DNA of 64,000 nt from Bacteroidetes bacterium SCGC AAA795-G10 (GCA_003130815.1 QFDA01000001.1:138131-202130); one strand, 5' to 3'. Counted from the stretch's first letter, positions 29,901 to 39,104 are shown. The notes: generated by a model from the sequence alone, not told the origin. Program-made: numbers and translations.

Positions 29901-29999
29901 AAGTTTTGAAACAAATTCATTTTGCCCAATTTTATCTAAATCCTTATCCGAAGGATTTAATTGATCCATGCTTTTCCAATATGTTTTATTTGATGCCAT
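26925..29999 (-). CDS. actB: Alternative Complex III subunit ActB (molybdopterin-like plus iron-sulfur subunit)
   Basis: Periplasmic iron-sulfur subunit that passes electrons from quinol towards cytochromes. The 1,024 residues begin with a hydrophilic leader and a twin-arginine signal (SRRDFLKYAGFS) around 50-60. The N-terminal two-thirds resembles molybdopterin oxidoreductases but, as in known ActB, is expected to bind no cofactor. The C-terminal ferredoxin-like part holds four clusters: CTGCGACVIAC (767-777), CQHCNHAPCETVC (851-863), CVGTRYCANNC (883-893), CSLC (939-942) with CSNAC (969-973). It follows actA by 20 bases. Confidence 0.96.
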   Translation of the reverse strand: MASNKTYWKSMDQLNPSDKDLDKIGQNEFVSKLPEDFSGDEKSLDKNTTSRRDFLKYAGFSTAAATIAACEGPIIKSVPYVFQPEQIRPGIANYYATTIADGYDFASILIKTREGRPIKVESNTDSPVLGSANARVHASVLSLYDSLRLKGPLLEGRDITWDNFYREITAALNGLSSLNKKVIMMTPTLASPTTKKIIDDFVKVFPNITHVIYDSISSDSALNAFEKYYGIRALADYDFSKVDTIVGIDSDFLGDWQGGGYEKDYAEAKRLKKLNNKAEMLWHMQFESNMSLTGVNADHRVPCTPAEQKKVLAYLHDIVRGVSPSTSLPAQLEKQAKKAANRLLNSGTNAVIVSGIDDEVAQSVVLEINSLLNSKAFQPEQPKFIRQGNSSKVNSAIDDIINGNASGLITFGLNPVFTTFKGAELNEAIKNLEFSLVFTSKMNETSNVSKFVAATPHYLESWGDFELKSGYFALSQPTIRPLFNTQQFQDILLKLSGKTFKYYDAIKEHWNSDILNGSSWSKALHDGYAISKKSIQIRRPNFANIDLTSLRNSSEKKMSLILYSKIGMGDGQQANNPWLQEFPDPITRVSWDNYLTISKHDADLIGLKNTNTSNGALNGSYANVKLDDKNLKVPVIIQPGQAKGTVGLSFGYGKQIGLKDEMQTGVNAYNLYKDFNNVQSVEITKADGQHEFACVQLHNTLMGRGDIVKETTLEVFNTKDKKYWNPMPQVSKNHIEFDVTSREVDMWQEFDRSIGHHFNLSIDLNACTGCGACVIACHSENNVPVVGKREVRRSRDMHWLRIDRYYSSVSTFEEDNEIKESISGVGDSLTTFGKMEQAAENPQVVFQPVMCQHCNHAPCETVCPVAASSHGRQGQNHMAYNRCVGTRYCANNCPYKVRRFNWFLYNKNDEFDYHMNDDLGRMVLNPDVVVRSRGVMEKCSLCIQMTQKTILDAKLKGEQIEDGAFQTACSNACNTGAMVFGDVNDKNSKVSVLREDDRMYHLLEHVGTKPNVMYQVKVRNSDEV

Positions 30000-30019
30000 A
30001 GACTCTTATTACTTGCATT

Positions 30020-31342
30020 TTAGTAGTGACATTTTCCACATTCAAGCCCCCCCATTTGAGCTACAGTTAATTTTTCTACTCCATATTTTTTAGAAAGTGC
30101 CTCATGGATCTTGGCATAATATTCATTGCTTTCAACTTTTAAATTTGTTTCTCTGTGACAATTTATGCACCAACCCATAGTTAGTGGTGAATGTTGATAC
30201 ATGATTTCCATTTCTTGTACAGGCCCATGACATTTCTGACATTCTATTTCCCCAACCTGAACGTGTTGAGCGTGATTAAAATATACAAAGTCAGGTAGGT
30301 TGTGAATACGGACCCACTTTACTGGCTGGGATTCACCTGTATACTTTTGATTTTCTTCATCCCACCCCACAGCAGCATAGAGCTTTTTTATCTCTTTTGT
30401 ATAAAAATCTTTAGTATATCCATTTTCTAAATCTTCTTCTCCATTATACTCAGCAATATTTTGGTGACAGTTCATACATACATTTAATGAGGGTATTCCC
30501 GAATGTTTTGAAACTCTTGCAGAAGAATGACAATATTTACATTCGATTTGATTTGCACCGGCATGAATTTTGTGCGAATAATGTATTGGTTGAATCGGCA
30601 TATATCCTTGATCAACACCAACTTGCATAAAGTATCCGTACACAAAATAAGCACTACTTAAGAGTAGAAATATAACCCCCGTTAAAACGACAAATTGATT
30701 TTGAACAAATGCCATCCAAATTGGAGTCCTTTTGGGTTTAACTTCAGGCTTTATATCTACGCCACTAAGTTTTGCAATTCGCATCAATGTTCTTTGAACT
30801 AAAAACAGCATTACTACAAGAATTGCGAATACCAATGATAGAGCAATAAGAATTACAGTATTATTTATACTTGATGATGAGCTGACAGGTACTGATGCCA
30901 CTGAGTTAGTTGAAATAGCAACTGGTGCCGGAGGAATATAATCGGTGTAAGCTAAAATGTTATCAATATCGGAGTTCGATAGCTGAGGGAATGAAGTCAT
31001 AACAGACCCATTATATTCTTCATAGACTGCAACAGCTTGTGGATCACCAGATTTTACCATTGCAGTACTATTTTTTATCCAGCTATATAGCCAATCTCTA
31101 TCATATTTTTCTGAAACACCTTTTAGTGCTGGACCCACCGCACGTTTATTCAACTTATGACAGGCAGCACAATTCGCATTAAATAATTTTTTTCCAGCTT
31201 GTACTGCTGCAGTATTGTCTGCAGAGGTTAGTTCCTGAGCAGAAATAACAACACTGAAAGAGGTGGCAAGAAAAAAGAAAAATAGAGGCTTAATAAATCC
31301 TATAAAAACTTGTCTATAATTCGAGTATAAAATATTCCCCAA
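30020..31342 (-). CDS. actA: Alternative Complex III subunit ActA (six CxxCH sites)
   Basis: Multiheme cytochrome c subunit and first gene of the act operon. The 440 residues contain six heme-attachment motifs: CAACH at 58-62 in an N-terminal monoheme domain, then CKYCH (268), CMNCH (289), CQKCH (368), CINCH (392) and CGKCH (435). Membrane helices fall at about 161-183 and 217-239. The N-terminal cytochrome domain fused to the pentaheme part is the arrangement I expect in Bacteroidetes. No ATG precedes the signal peptide; TTG at 31342 is the only standard start upstream of FFFFLATSFSVVISAQ. Confidence 0.93.
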   Translation of the reverse strand: MGNILYSNYRQVFIGFIKPLFFFFLATSFSVVISAQELTSADNTAAVQAGKKLFNANCAACHKLNKRAVGPALKGVSEKYDRDWLYSWIKNSTAMVKSGDPQAVAVYEEYNGSVMTSFPQLSNSDIDNILAYTDYIPPAPVAISTNSVASVPVSSSSSINNTVILIALSLVFAILVVMLFLVQRTLMRIAKLSGVDIKPEVKPKRTPIWMAFVQNQFVVLTGVIFLLLSSAYFVYGYFMQVGVDQGYMPIQPIHYSHKIHAGANQIECKYCHSSARVSKHSGIPSLNVCMNCHQNIAEYNGEEDLENGYTKDFYTKEIKKLYAAVGWDEENQKYTGESQPVKWVRIHNLPDFVYFNHAQHVQVGEIECQKCHGPVQEMEIMYQHSPLTMGWCINCHRETNLKVESNEYYAKIHEALSKKYGVEKLTVAQMGGLECGKCHY

Positions 31343-31364
31343 AACATATATCTAAAATCCATAA

Positions 31365-31372
31365 CAAAAATA
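31365..31372 (-). promoter_or_regulatory. Candidate -7 element (TATTTTTG) of the act-cta operon
   Basis: Perfect TAnnTTTG match 22 bases before the actA TTG start, in the 154-base divergent gap to the SPOR gene. No clear -33 TTG is seen. The rest of the gap is AT-rich without genes. Confidence 0.35.
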
Positions 31373-31496
31373 AGTCATAGACCGCTTTTTATATAGCTTA
31401 GGATTATAGAATTTCGTAATTTATATTGATTCTAAATAAAGGAGATAGTTTGTTAAATTTACAAATAGTAATTAGAAAATTTTGTTTTTTTGTTCC

Positions 31497-31883
31497 ATGA
31501 AAAATAATCTTTCAAATACATTGTTTTTACTAGTTTTTTTTGGTTTTAATTATTATGTTTTTTCTCAAGACCAAAAAATTAACATTAAACAAAATGATAA
31601 AATTGATAGCCTGGTAAAAATAAAAATTGCATTGGACAAAGAGCGCTACGAAAAAACTTATTTTACTCTTCAATTGTATTATGGAAACCTAAAATCTGGG
31701 AATGAAATTTTAGCAAAATGCAAGTCTGAGTTTCCTCACTTGCCCGTTGATTTAAGTTTTGAAACTCCAAATTATAAAGTACAGGCTGGTTATTTCAAGG
31801 ATAAGTTAGTAAGTCTAAAAACTTTAGATACAATAAAAAAGGTTTTCCCTGCAGCCTTTTTACTGAAAAAAACTAACAACTAA
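31497..31883 (+). CDS. Small exported SPOR-domain protein
   Basis: Protein of about 128 residues with a signal peptide ([18 protein letters not shown]...FSQ) and a C-terminal SPOR domain: [19 protein letters not shown], then [15 protein letters not shown] domains bind peptidoglycan stripped of stem peptides, often at division sites. I use the ATG at 31497 because it heads the signal peptide; an upstream in-frame start adds five residues. It diverges from the act operon and its stop codon overlaps that of infB by four bases, on opposite strands. A small SPOR gene here is a common neighbour of act and infB in flavobacteria (from memory). Confidence 0.8.
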   Translation: MKNNLSNTLFLLVFFGFNYYVFSQDQKINIKQNDKIDSLVKIKIALDKERYEKTYFTLQLYYGNLKSGNEILAKCKSEFPHLPVDLSFETPNYKVQAGYFKDKLVSLKTLDTIKKVFPAAFLLKKTNN

Positions 31884-34510
31884 AGAGATTTTTTTACTGC
31901 GATCTGTTGGTAACATTCTAAAACGTCTCCTATTTTGACATCATTATAATTCCTTATCTGTAAACCACAATCATAACCTTTTGCAACTTCCTTAACATCA
32001 TCTTTAAATCTTTTAAGAGAAGCCAAATCCCCTGAGTAAATTACTACGCCTTCCCGTATAATTCTGATGCCTGAATTTTTAAAAATCTTTCCACTAGTAA
32101 CCATACAGCCCGCAATCGTTCCTACTTTTGATATTTTATACGTTTCCCTAATTTCAACTGTCCCTGTAACTTCTTCTTTTATTTCTGGAGATAGCATTCC
32201 TTCCATTGCGTCTTTAACATCATTAATAGCGTCATATATAATTGAGTAAGAGCGGATGTCAATTTCTTCTTTTTCTGCAACAGATCTTGCATTACCCATT
32301 GGACGAACATTAAAACCAATTACAATTGCATCAGATGCCGAGGCTAAAAGTACATCGGATTCAGTTATAGCACCAACTCCTTTATGAATAATGTTTACCT
32401 CTATTTCACCCGTAGAAAGTTTTTGTAATGAGTCAGTTAGTGCTTCAACAGATCCATCCACATCTCCTTTAAGTATAATATTAAGTTCTTTAAATTCGCC
32501 TAAGGCAATTCGTCTTCCGATTTCATCAAGAGTGATATGTTTTTGGGTTCTAACATTCTGTTCACGAAGCAATTGGGTTCTTTTAGCTGCAATTTGCTTA
32601 GCTTCTCTCTCATCATTTAAAACCAAGAATGTATCACCAGCTTGGGGTGCTCCGTCTAATCCTAATATTGAAACTGGAGTAGCTGGTGGAACTTTATCTA
32701 AATTAACTCCTCTTTCGTTAAAAATAGCTTTAACTTTTCCACTTTGTTTTCCTGCTAGAATGTAATCCCCCATACATAAAGTTCCATTTTGAACCAAAAT
32801 GGTGGAAACATACCCTCTACCTTTATCCAAAAAAGCTTCGACAACAGTTCCCTTAGCTTTTCTATTAGGATTTGCCTTTAATTCCAATAACTCTGCTTCC
32901 AAAAGAACTTTTTCCAAAAGCTCATTAATCCCAGTTCCATTAATGGCTGATATATCTTGAGATTGTATTTTTCCTCCCCAATCCTCAACCATCAGATTCA
33001 TTCCTGCTAGAGCCTCCTTAATTTTATCTGGGTTAGCATCTTGTTTGTCAATTTTATTGATTGCGAAAACAATAGGCACATTTGCTGCTTGTGCATGGCT
33101 AATTGCTTCTTTAGTTTGAGGCATAATATTATCGTCTGCAGCTACAACTATAATTGCAATGTCAGTTACTTGAGCACCTCTTGCACGCATAGCCGTAAAC
33201 GCCTCATGCCCCGGTGTATCAAGGAAAGTGATTTTTTCATCATTTTCTAGGGTTACACTATATGCTCCTATGTGCTGAGTTATACCTCCTGACTCTCCAG
33301 CAATTACATTTTCTTTCCGAATGAAATCTAAAAGGGAAGTTTTCCCGTGATCTACATGGCCCATAACAGTGACAATAGGAGCACGTGAGACCATGTCTTC
33401 GTCTATGTCCTCATCTACATCTATATTTTCTTCAAGTTCAGTTTTTTCAAAACTTACTTCATAACCAAATTCCTCGGCAACAATACTCAGGGTCTCAGCA
33501 TCAAGTCTCTGATTCATTGTTACCATTATACCTAATGTCATACATGTGGAAATGATTTCAGTGGAAGAAACATTCATCATAGTTGCTATTTCTCCAACAG
33601 TAATGAACTCAGTTATTTTTAAAACGTTACTCTCAGCTTCCATTTGGGCCAACTCCTCTTCCGATTTTTGTTTATGCTGAGTCCTCTTATCTCTTCGATA
33701 CTTAGCCCCCTTAGACTTAGATGATTTTCCCTGTAGTTTTTCTAGAGTCTCACGAATTTGTTTTTGAACTTCCTCTTCTGATGGTTCCTCTTTTTTTGGA
33801 GGGGTGGGGCGATTAGTCTTTCTTCTAGATATTTCACCAACTTTTGAATTCTTTACTTCTTTGTTTATTCTTTTTCGTTTTCTTTTTCTTGCATCTTCAA
33901 CAGTTTTTTCCTTTTCTGTAACTTCTTCTAAATTTATTTTTTGTCCAGTTGGCTTTGGTCCAGAAATCTTTTGATAGTTTGTTTGTAATGTTTCTTTTTC
34001 CTCGTCCTCAGTTTTATCTTCAATAAGCTTATTTTCTTCGGATTTGACCTGAACATCCTTATTATTTTGAGAAACTATTTTTGTTTTTTCAGTCTTGTCA
34101 TTAGAAAAATCAGAAGAACGGTCTTTGGTTTCTTTTAAGTCTGTTTTGCTTAATTCATCCAAATTAATTTTACCTAATGTTTTTGGCTTTTCAAGAGCAA
34201 CTCTATTAGTTTTAAGTTCCTCGCGTTTTGCAATTCTGTCTAAACGATCTTGTTCTTTTTTCTCTTGAATTATCCTTAGTGATTCCTTTTCTTTTCTTTT
34301 CTCCTCACTAACCTCGTGGGATTCAACTTTTTTTGATTTATCTGTTTCAAACTCATTAGATAGAAGTTTGTAGACTTTTGTATTGATTTTTGTAGTTGGG
34401 CGAGCATCAATTTCTATTCCCTTATAATTCAAAAACTCCACAGCACGATCAAGAGATATGTTTAACTCTCTTAGTACCTTATTTAATCTAATGCTTGGAT
34501 TGTCTTCCAT
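31880..34510 (-). CDS. infB: Translation initiation factor IF-2
   Basis: GTPase that positions initiator tRNA on the 30S subunit. It has 876 residues: an IF2_N-like N-terminus, a long charged low-complexity linker to about residue 375, and the G domain with GHVDHGKTS (G1), [15 protein letters not shown] (G3) and NKIDK (G4). The C-terminal domains end [11 protein letters not shown]. It is the last gene of rimP-nusA-infB, 42 bases after nusA. Its stop overlaps that of the convergent SPOR gene, and no terminator is visible between them. Confidence 0.97.
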   Translation of the reverse strand: MEDNPSIRLNKVLRELNISLDRAVEFLNYKGIEIDARPTTKINTKVYKLLSNEFETDKSKKVESHEVSEEKRKEKESLRIIQEKKEQDRLDRIAKREELKTNRVALEKPKTLGKINLDELSKTDLKETKDRSSDFSNDKTEKTKIVSQNNKDVQVKSEENKLIEDKTEDEEKETLQTNYQKISGPKPTGQKINLEEVTEKEKTVEDARKRKRKRINKEVKNSKVGEISRRKTNRPTPPKKEEPSEEEVQKQIRETLEKLQGKSSKSKGAKYRRDKRTQHKQKSEEELAQMEAESNVLKITEFITVGEIATMMNVSSTEIISTCMTLGIMVTMNQRLDAETLSIVAEEFGYEVSFEKTELEENIDVDEDIDEDMVSRAPIVTVMGHVDHGKTSLLDFIRKENVIAGESGGITQHIGAYSVTLENDEKITFLDTPGHEAFTAMRARGAQVTDIAIIVVAADDNIMPQTKEAISHAQAANVPIVFAINKIDKQDANPDKIKEALAGMNLMVEDWGGKIQSQDISAINGTGINELLEKVLLEAELLELKANPNRKAKGTVVEAFLDKGRGYVSTILVQNGTLCMGDYILAGKQSGKVKAIFNERGVNLDKVPPATPVSILGLDGAPQAGDTFLVLNDEREAKQIAAKRTQLLREQNVRTQKHITLDEIGRRIALGEFKELNIILKGDVDGSVEALTDSLQKLSTGEIEVNIIHKGVGAITESDVLLASASDAIVIGFNVRPMGNARSVAEKEEIDIRSYSIIYDAINDVKDAMEGMLSPEIKEEVTGTVEIRETYKISKVGTIAGCMVTSGKIFKNSGIRIIREGVVIYSGDLASLKRFKDDVKEVAKGYDCGLQIRNYNDVKIGDVLECYQQIAVKKSL

Positions 34511-34552
34511 CTCTCAATTAAAGTTTATAAAAATAATAAAAATTTATGCTGC

Positions 34553-35785
34553 CTATTCTTCAAATTCTTCTCTAAGTATACGCAAAACCTCGTCGACTGT
34601 TTCATCTTCTAAATCAGTTCTTTTTATTATATCTGCCTTTTCTAGTTCTAAAATACTTTTCGCTGTGTCTAATCCTACTTTTTTAAATTCTTCGATAACC
34701 CATTCTTCTATCTCATCACTAAATTCCTTAAGTTCAATGTCTTCTTCAACACCTTCACGGAAAACATCAATTTCATAACCTGTTAATTTACCCGCAAGAC
34801 GAATGTTAGAACCCCCTTTACCAATTGCTTTTGATACTTCCTCAGGATTTAAAAAAACTTCAACTTGTTTATTTTCTTCATCAATTTTAAGTGAACTAAT
34901 TTTTGCAGGACTTAGTGCCCTTGAAATAAAGAGCTGAAGATTATTTGTATAATTAACGACATCGATATTTTCATTTCCTAACTCTCTAACAATACCATGT
35001 ATACGTGACCCTTTCATTCCGACACAAGCACCGACTGGATCTATTCTATCATCATATGAATCTACAGCAACTTTTGCTTTCTCTCCAGGAATTCTAACAG
35101 CTTTTTTTATTGTGATAAGTCCATCAAAAACTTCAGGAATTTCTTGTTCGAAAAGTTTTTCTAAAAAAACTGGTGAAGTTCTTGAAAGTATAATTCTAGG
35201 CTTGTTACCCCTAAGTTCAACACTTTCAATAATACCTCTTACATTATCTCCTTTTCGAAAAAAATCACTTGGAATCTGACGATCTTTTGGAAGTATTATT
35301 TCGTTACCGTCGTCGTCTAAAAGGATAATTTCTCTGTTTCTAATGTGATGAACTTCAGCTGTGAATAAATCTCCTTCCCGATCCTTAAATTGTTTAAAAA
35401 TATTTGTGCTATCGTGTTCAAAAATTTTGGCGACAAGATTATGTCTTAAATATTGAATTGATCTTCTCCCTAAATCTATGAGCTTTACCTCTTCAGATAC
35501 ATCTTCTCCAACTTCGAAATCAGGTTCTATTTTTTGTGCTTCGCTTAGTTCAATTTCTTGATTTGGATCTTCGACTTTACCGTTTTCAACTACTACCCTG
35601 TTTCTCCAAATTTCCAAATCTCCTTTATCTGGATTAATTATGATATCAAAATTTTCATCAGATCCAAATTTACGTTTTAGAGTATTCTTAAATACATCTT
35701 CCAAAATAACCATTAATGTTACTCTATCAATTAACTTATCATCTTTAAATTCTGAAAAAGAATCAATTAAGGCAAAATTTTCCAT
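34553..35785 (-). CDS. nusA: Transcription termination/antitermination factor NusA
   Basis: RNA-polymerase-binding factor controlling pausing, intrinsic termination and antitermination. The 410 residues show the N-terminal polymerase-binding domain, an S1 domain (about 130-200), and two KH domains with ARTSPVFLEKLFE-like entry (SRTSPVFLEKLFEQ) and the motifs VGACVGMKGSRI and AIGKGGSNIRLA. It lacks the two C-terminal acidic repeats of E. coli, as is usual outside proteobacteria. It follows rimP by 14 bases. The leader hairpin at 36264-36292 may subject its own operon to NusA-dependent control. Confidence 0.97.
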   Translation of the reverse strand: MENFALIDSFSEFKDDKLIDRVTLMVILEDVFKNTLKRKFGSDENFDIIINPDKGDLEIWRNRVVVENGKVEDPNQEIELSEAQKIEPDFEVGEDVSEEVKLIDLGRRSIQYLRHNLVAKIFEHDSTNIFKQFKDREGDLFTAEVHHIRNREIILLDDDGNEIILPKDRQIPSDFFRKGDNVRGIIESVELRGNKPRIILSRTSPVFLEKLFEQEIPEVFDGLITIKKAVRIPGEKAKVAVDSYDDRIDPVGACVGMKGSRIHGIVRELGNENIDVVNYTNNLQLFISRALSPAKISSLKIDEENKQVEVFLNPEEVSKAIGKGGSNIRLAGKLTGYEIDVFREGVEEDIELKEFSDEIEEWVIEEFKKVGLDTAKSILELEKADIIKRTDLEDETVDEVLRILREEFEE

Positions 35786-35799
35786 TTTAAAATATTACT

Positions 35800-36261
35800 T
35801 TATACTAATACAATTGTTTTAACAACTTCGTCATACGAAAGTTTTTCTTTTTTTTCTACTGTTCTCTTACCCTTCCCAATAGGCTTAGGTTCTCTTTGTT
35901 TCCATTTTAATGTAAATCCAAAATCATCGGCCGCATCTAATAACCCTTGTATAGAAGAACCATTTAGCAGTTCAACTTTAAGTTTTCTTCCAATATTCTT
36001 TAGGAATTGTCTGCTATTTTTTAAAGGATTACCAACCCCTGAGGATGTAACTTCAATTGAGAAATCTTTATCATCTCTATCTAATTGATGTTCAATAAAT
36101 CTACTTGTTTTGATACAATCATTTAATGTAACCCCATTATCACCATCTAGAACAATATTTATAGAATTGTCAACTCCTATTTTAAGTTCAATCAAGAAAA
36201 GTGACGGGTTTTCGTCTAATATTTCCGACAATAAGTTCTCTACTTTTAAACGTAAACTCAT
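35800..36261 (-). CDS. rimP: Ribosome maturation factor RimP
   Basis: Needed for late assembly of the 30S ribosomal subunit. The gene encodes about 153 residues with the RimP N-terminal alpha/beta domain (IVLDGDNGVTLNDCIKTSRFIE, SIEVTSSGVGNPLK) and the Sm-like C-terminal domain (GRKLKVELLNGSSIQGLL). I start at ATG 36261 (MSLRLKVENLL), the usual beginning in this phylum. The frame stays open 18 codons further upstream, but that part is the leader hairpin and lies near or before the predicted transcription start. First gene of rimP-nusA-infB. Confidence 0.92.
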   Translation of the reverse strand: MSLRLKVENLLSEILDENPSLFLIELKIGVDNSINIVLDGDNGVTLNDCIKTSRFIEHQLDRDDKDFSIEVTSSGVGNPLKNSRQFLKNIGRKLKVELLNGSSIQGLLDAADDFGFTLKWKQREPKPIGKGKRTVEKKEKLSYDEVVKTIVLV

Positions 36262-36263
36262 AT

Positions 36264-36292
36264 AAAAAAAAAGGGGACTTTTAGTCTCCTTT
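36264..36292 (-). terminator. Terminator-like hairpin in the rimP-nusA-infB leader (possible attenuator)
   Basis: On the minus strand AAAGGAGACT and AGTCCCCTTT pair over ten positions (one A-C mismatch) around a 3-base loop, followed by a run of nine T whose end is two bases before the rimP ATG. It lies between the best promoter of this operon (36313-36343) and its first gene, so it would act as a leader terminator rather than end an upstream unit. Confidence 0.6.
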
Positions 36293-36312
36293 ATTTGCAA
36301 TATTATTTTCAA

Positions 36313-36343
36313 CAAATATAAGGGAAATTGTTAAAACGACCAA
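36313..36343 (-). promoter_or_regulatory. Promoter of rimP-nusA-infB
   Basis: TATATTTG (36313-36320) matches TAnnTTTG exactly and is preceded, with a 20-base spacer, by TTG (36341-36343) as -33 element. The predicted start near 36306 gives a leader of about 45 bases that contains the terminator-like hairpin. Confidence 0.6.
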
Positions 36344-36490
36344 TTTTAGTTTTGTATTAGAAATTTGAAATTATGTTTATTTAATTTTTACATTTTAAAA
36401 ATTTTATTGATTTAATTTATTAATTACTTAATTGTTTGATAACAGTTTTGGAAATTAGAATATAATTTAAATTTCTAGATCAAAAAATTG

Positions 36491-36498
36491 TATTTTTG
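36491..36498 (+). promoter_or_regulatory. Candidate -7 element (TATTTTTG) of the VWA/AAA+ pair
   Basis: Perfect TAnnTTTG match, six bases before the ATG at 36505, in the divergent gap to rimP. Transcription would start at or next to the start codon. No clear TTG at -33. Confidence 0.35.
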
Positions 36499-36504
36499 GC
36501 GGCT

Positions 36505-37629
36505 ATGAAATTACAATCTATTGGTACTGGGTTAAGTTTTACCAGACATCAAAAAAAAATTCAGACTCCCTTTGAACGTTTATTCGAAATCTTCAAAGAA
36601 CTAATTACTCACACATCTGGTGACTTTGATGAGGCTATAGATTGGCTCAGAGAACTTGATAAAGAATACAAACTTACTGATGAAGACTATACAATTGATA
36701 ATTTCATAGAGGACTTGCTTAAAAAATCATATATAAAACAAAATAATCAAAAAGGTGATAATGGAGAAGGGTTGTCATTGACCCCAAAAACCGAAAAGCT
36801 ACTAAGAGAACATGCTCTTAAACAGATTTTTGGAAAATTAAAAAAATCTAAGTCAGGAAATCACAAAACACAGAAAATAGGTCAAGGAGAAGATAATACA
36901 GGTGAGTACAAAGCATACCAATTCGGAGACCCGTTAGAAAAAATTGATATAACTCAAAGTATTAAAAATGCTCAGATTAGGTCAATAAGTAATGACTTTT
37001 CAATTCAACATGATGACCTTGTAGTTGAAGATAATTTCTTTAAAACTCAAATGAGTACGATATTAATGATAGATATAAGTCATAGTATGATATTATATGG
37101 AGAGGATCGTATTACACCCGCTAAAAAAGTTGCCATGGCTCTAGCTGAAATGATAACAACCCAATATCCTAAAGATACACTCGATATACTCGTATTCGGT
37201 AATGATGCATGGCCAATTTCTTTAAAAGAATTACCATATTTGAAAGTCGGTCCGTATCATACAAATACCGTTGCTGGACTAAAGCTAGCTCTGGACCTAC
37301 TTAGAAGAAAAAAAAATACTAATAAGCAAATTTTTATGATAACTGATGGCAAACCGAGTTGTTTAAAAATGCCTGATGGTAATTACTATAAAAATAGTGT
37401 TGGATTAGATGAAAGTATTGTAGAAAAATGCTATAACATGGCTAGGCAAGCAAAAAAACTACAAATTCCTATAACAACTTTCATGATAGCACAAGACCCT
37501 TACCTTCAACAATTCGTTCGCACATTCACAGAAGTTAATAAAGGAAAAGCCTTCTTTACTGGTTTGAAAGGTTTAGGACAAATGATTTTCGAAGATTACA
37601 ATAAAAACAGAAGAAAAAAACTAGAATAA
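36505..37629 (+). CDS. VWA-domain protein (partner of the adjacent AAA+ ATPase)
   Basis: Cytoplasmic protein of about 374 residues with no signal peptide. The C-terminal half is a von Willebrand A domain with a MIDAS metal site: DISHS (DxSxS), a threonine near NTVAGLKLAL, and ITDGKPS. The N-terminal half is helical and charged (PFERLFEIFKELI). The start is ATG 36505; a TTG three codons earlier is also open. With the next gene, 11 bases downstream, it forms a VWA/MoxR-like ATPase pair of the kind that assembles or inserts metal into target proteins (magnesium chelatase, MoxR and CoxE systems). No target protein is encoded nearby. Confidence 0.85.
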   Translation: MKLQSIGTGLSFTRHQKKIQTPFERLFEIFKELITHTSGDFDEAIDWLRELDKEYKLTDEDYTIDNFIEDLLKKSYIKQNNQKGDNGEGLSLTPKTEKLLREHALKQIFGKLKKSKSGNHKTQKIGQGEDNTGEYKAYQFGDPLEKIDITQSIKNAQIRSISNDFSIQHDDLVVEDNFFKTQMSTILMIDISHSMILYGEDRITPAKKVAMALAEMITTQYPKDTLDILVFGNDAWPISLKELPYLKVGPYHTNTVAGLKLALDLLRRKKNTNKQIFMITDGKPSCLKMPDGNYYKNSVGLDESIVEKCYNMARQAKKLQIPITTFMIAQDPYLQQFVRTFTEVNKGKAFFTGLKGLGQMIFEDYNKNRRKKLE

Positions 37630-37640
37630 GAACTATAAAT

Positions 37641-39104
37641 ATGGAGTCACCAAAAATTGCAACATTAGGAGAATTAAGAAAAACTGATTATAAATCAGAA
37701 AGCATACAGCAAGAACTAGCTGGTAATTTGAGACAACGCTTAAGTAACGGTTTAAGTACATTTGACGGATTAATTGGGTATGAAAATACAGTAATCCCTG
37801 ATATCGAGAGAGCTTTATTATCTGGACATAATATAAATCTCCTTGGATTAAGAGGACAAGCTAAAACTCGAATTGCTCGTCAAATGACCGAATTATTAAA
37901 CGAGTGGGTCCCTATAGTAGATGGTTCTGAAATAAATGATTGTCCTCTTTCACCAATTAGTCAGGAGGCTAAAGAATTAATTTCTAAAAAAGGAGAGCAA
38001 ACTCCAATTAAATGGCTACATCGTCATGATCGATTTTTTGAAAAACTTGCTACACCAGATGTTACTGTTGCTGATTTAATTGGAGATGTAGACCCAATTA
38101 AGGCAGCTAACTTAAGACTCTCTTATGCTGATGAGCGTGTTATACATTTTGGTATGATACCTCGAGCCCATAGATGTATATTTGTTTTAAATGAATTACC
38201 CGATTTACAGGCAAGAATCCAAGTAGCTCTTTTTTCAATTTTACAAGAAAAAGAGATTCAAATTCGTGGATTCAAATTGAGGCTTCCCATTGAAACACAA
38301 ATCATATTTACTGCCAACCCAGAAGACTACACTAACAGAGGTAGCATTGTAACTCCACTTAAGGATAGAATTGGTTCACAAATTTTAACGCATTATCCAC
38401 ACTCAATCGAAATTGCTAAGGCAATTACAAAACAAGAAGCAAACATAAAAAACACCAACAAAACAAAAATTCATGTTCCTGAGTTGGCAAGAGACATTCT
38501 TGAACAGATAAGTTTTGAAGCACGTAAAAGTGATTATGTTGATTCTAAAAGTGGAGTTAGTACGAGGATGAGTATTACAGCATTTGAAAATCTAATAAGT
38601 ACTGCGGAGCGAAGAATTTTAATTAATGGAGAAAAAAATACATGTATCCGTATGGCAGATTTTTTAGGAATTATTCCATCCATTAATGGAAAAGTCGAAT
38701 TAGTATATGAGGGTGAGCAGGAAGGCGCGGAACAAATTTCCTATCATTTAATTTCTGAGGCTTGCAAAACTCTTTTTCCTTCTTATTTTCCTGAGATTAA
38801 AAAACTTGAAAAAGAAGATCAAAAAAGTCCATATGATAAACTTTTAGGATGGTTTTTAAGTGATAATGAAATCTTTCTCGAGGACACCCTCAGTGAGAGT
38901 GCATATAGAGATACTTTAGAAATGATCCCAGATATTCAAAATATTATAAAAAAACATCACCCTAAATGTGAAAAAGATGATATCTATTTTATGATGGAAT
39001 TTCTTCTTTGGGGACTTGAAGCCAACAAACGTTTAAATAAATACAGAACTCTTGAAGGTTTTCAGTTCAAAGACACGCTTGGGAGTTACATAAGTGGTCT
39101 ATAG
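37641..39104 (+). CDS. Magnesium-chelatase (ChlI)-like / MoxR-type AAA+ ATPase
   Basis: A 487-residue AAA+ ATPase. Walker A reads GLRGQAKTR. The Walker B region reads IFVLNELPDL, where Asn replaces the usual Asp before Glu; I recall this NELPDL form as typical of the subfamily rather than a defect. Sensor-1 is in IIFTANPEDYTNRGS, and the arginine-bearing PLKDRIGSQI follows. It is not the chlorophyll-pathway enzyme: no ChlD/ChlH or porphyrin genes are present. It follows the VWA gene by 11 bases, and the two very probably form a chaperone-like complex of unknown target. Confidence 0.85.
   Translation: MESPKIATLGELRKTDYKSESIQQELAGNLRQRLSNGLSTFDGLIGYENTVIPDIERALLSGHNINLLGLRGQAKTRIARQMTELLNEWVPIVDGSEINDCPLSPISQEAKELISKKGEQTPIKWLHRHDRFFEKLATPDVTVADLIGDVDPIKAANLRLSYADERVIHFGMIPRAHRCIFVLNELPDLQARIQVALFSILQEKEIQIRGFKLRLPIETQIIFTANPEDYTNRGSIVTPLKDRIGSQILTHYPHSIEIAKAITKQEANIKNTNKTKIHVPELARDILEQISFEARKSDYVDSKSGVSTRMSITAFENLISTAERRILINGEKNTCIRMADFLGIIPSINGKVELVYEGEQEGAEQISYHLISEACKTLFPSYFPEIKKLEKEDQKSPYDKLLGWFLSDNEIFLEDTLSESAYRDTLEMIPDIQNIIKKHHPKCEKDDIYFMMEFLLWGLEANKRLNKYRTLEGFQFKDTLGSYISGL

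Noticed and set aside
32391-32765. 124-codon plus-strand frame inside infB
   Set aside because: Antisense to the conserved C-terminal domains of IF-2; a composition artefact.
37641-39104. Chlorophyll or cobalamin chelatase subunit
   Set aside because: No porphyrin-pathway partners are nearby, and the VWA pairing and NELPDL motif fit the general MoxR-like group.
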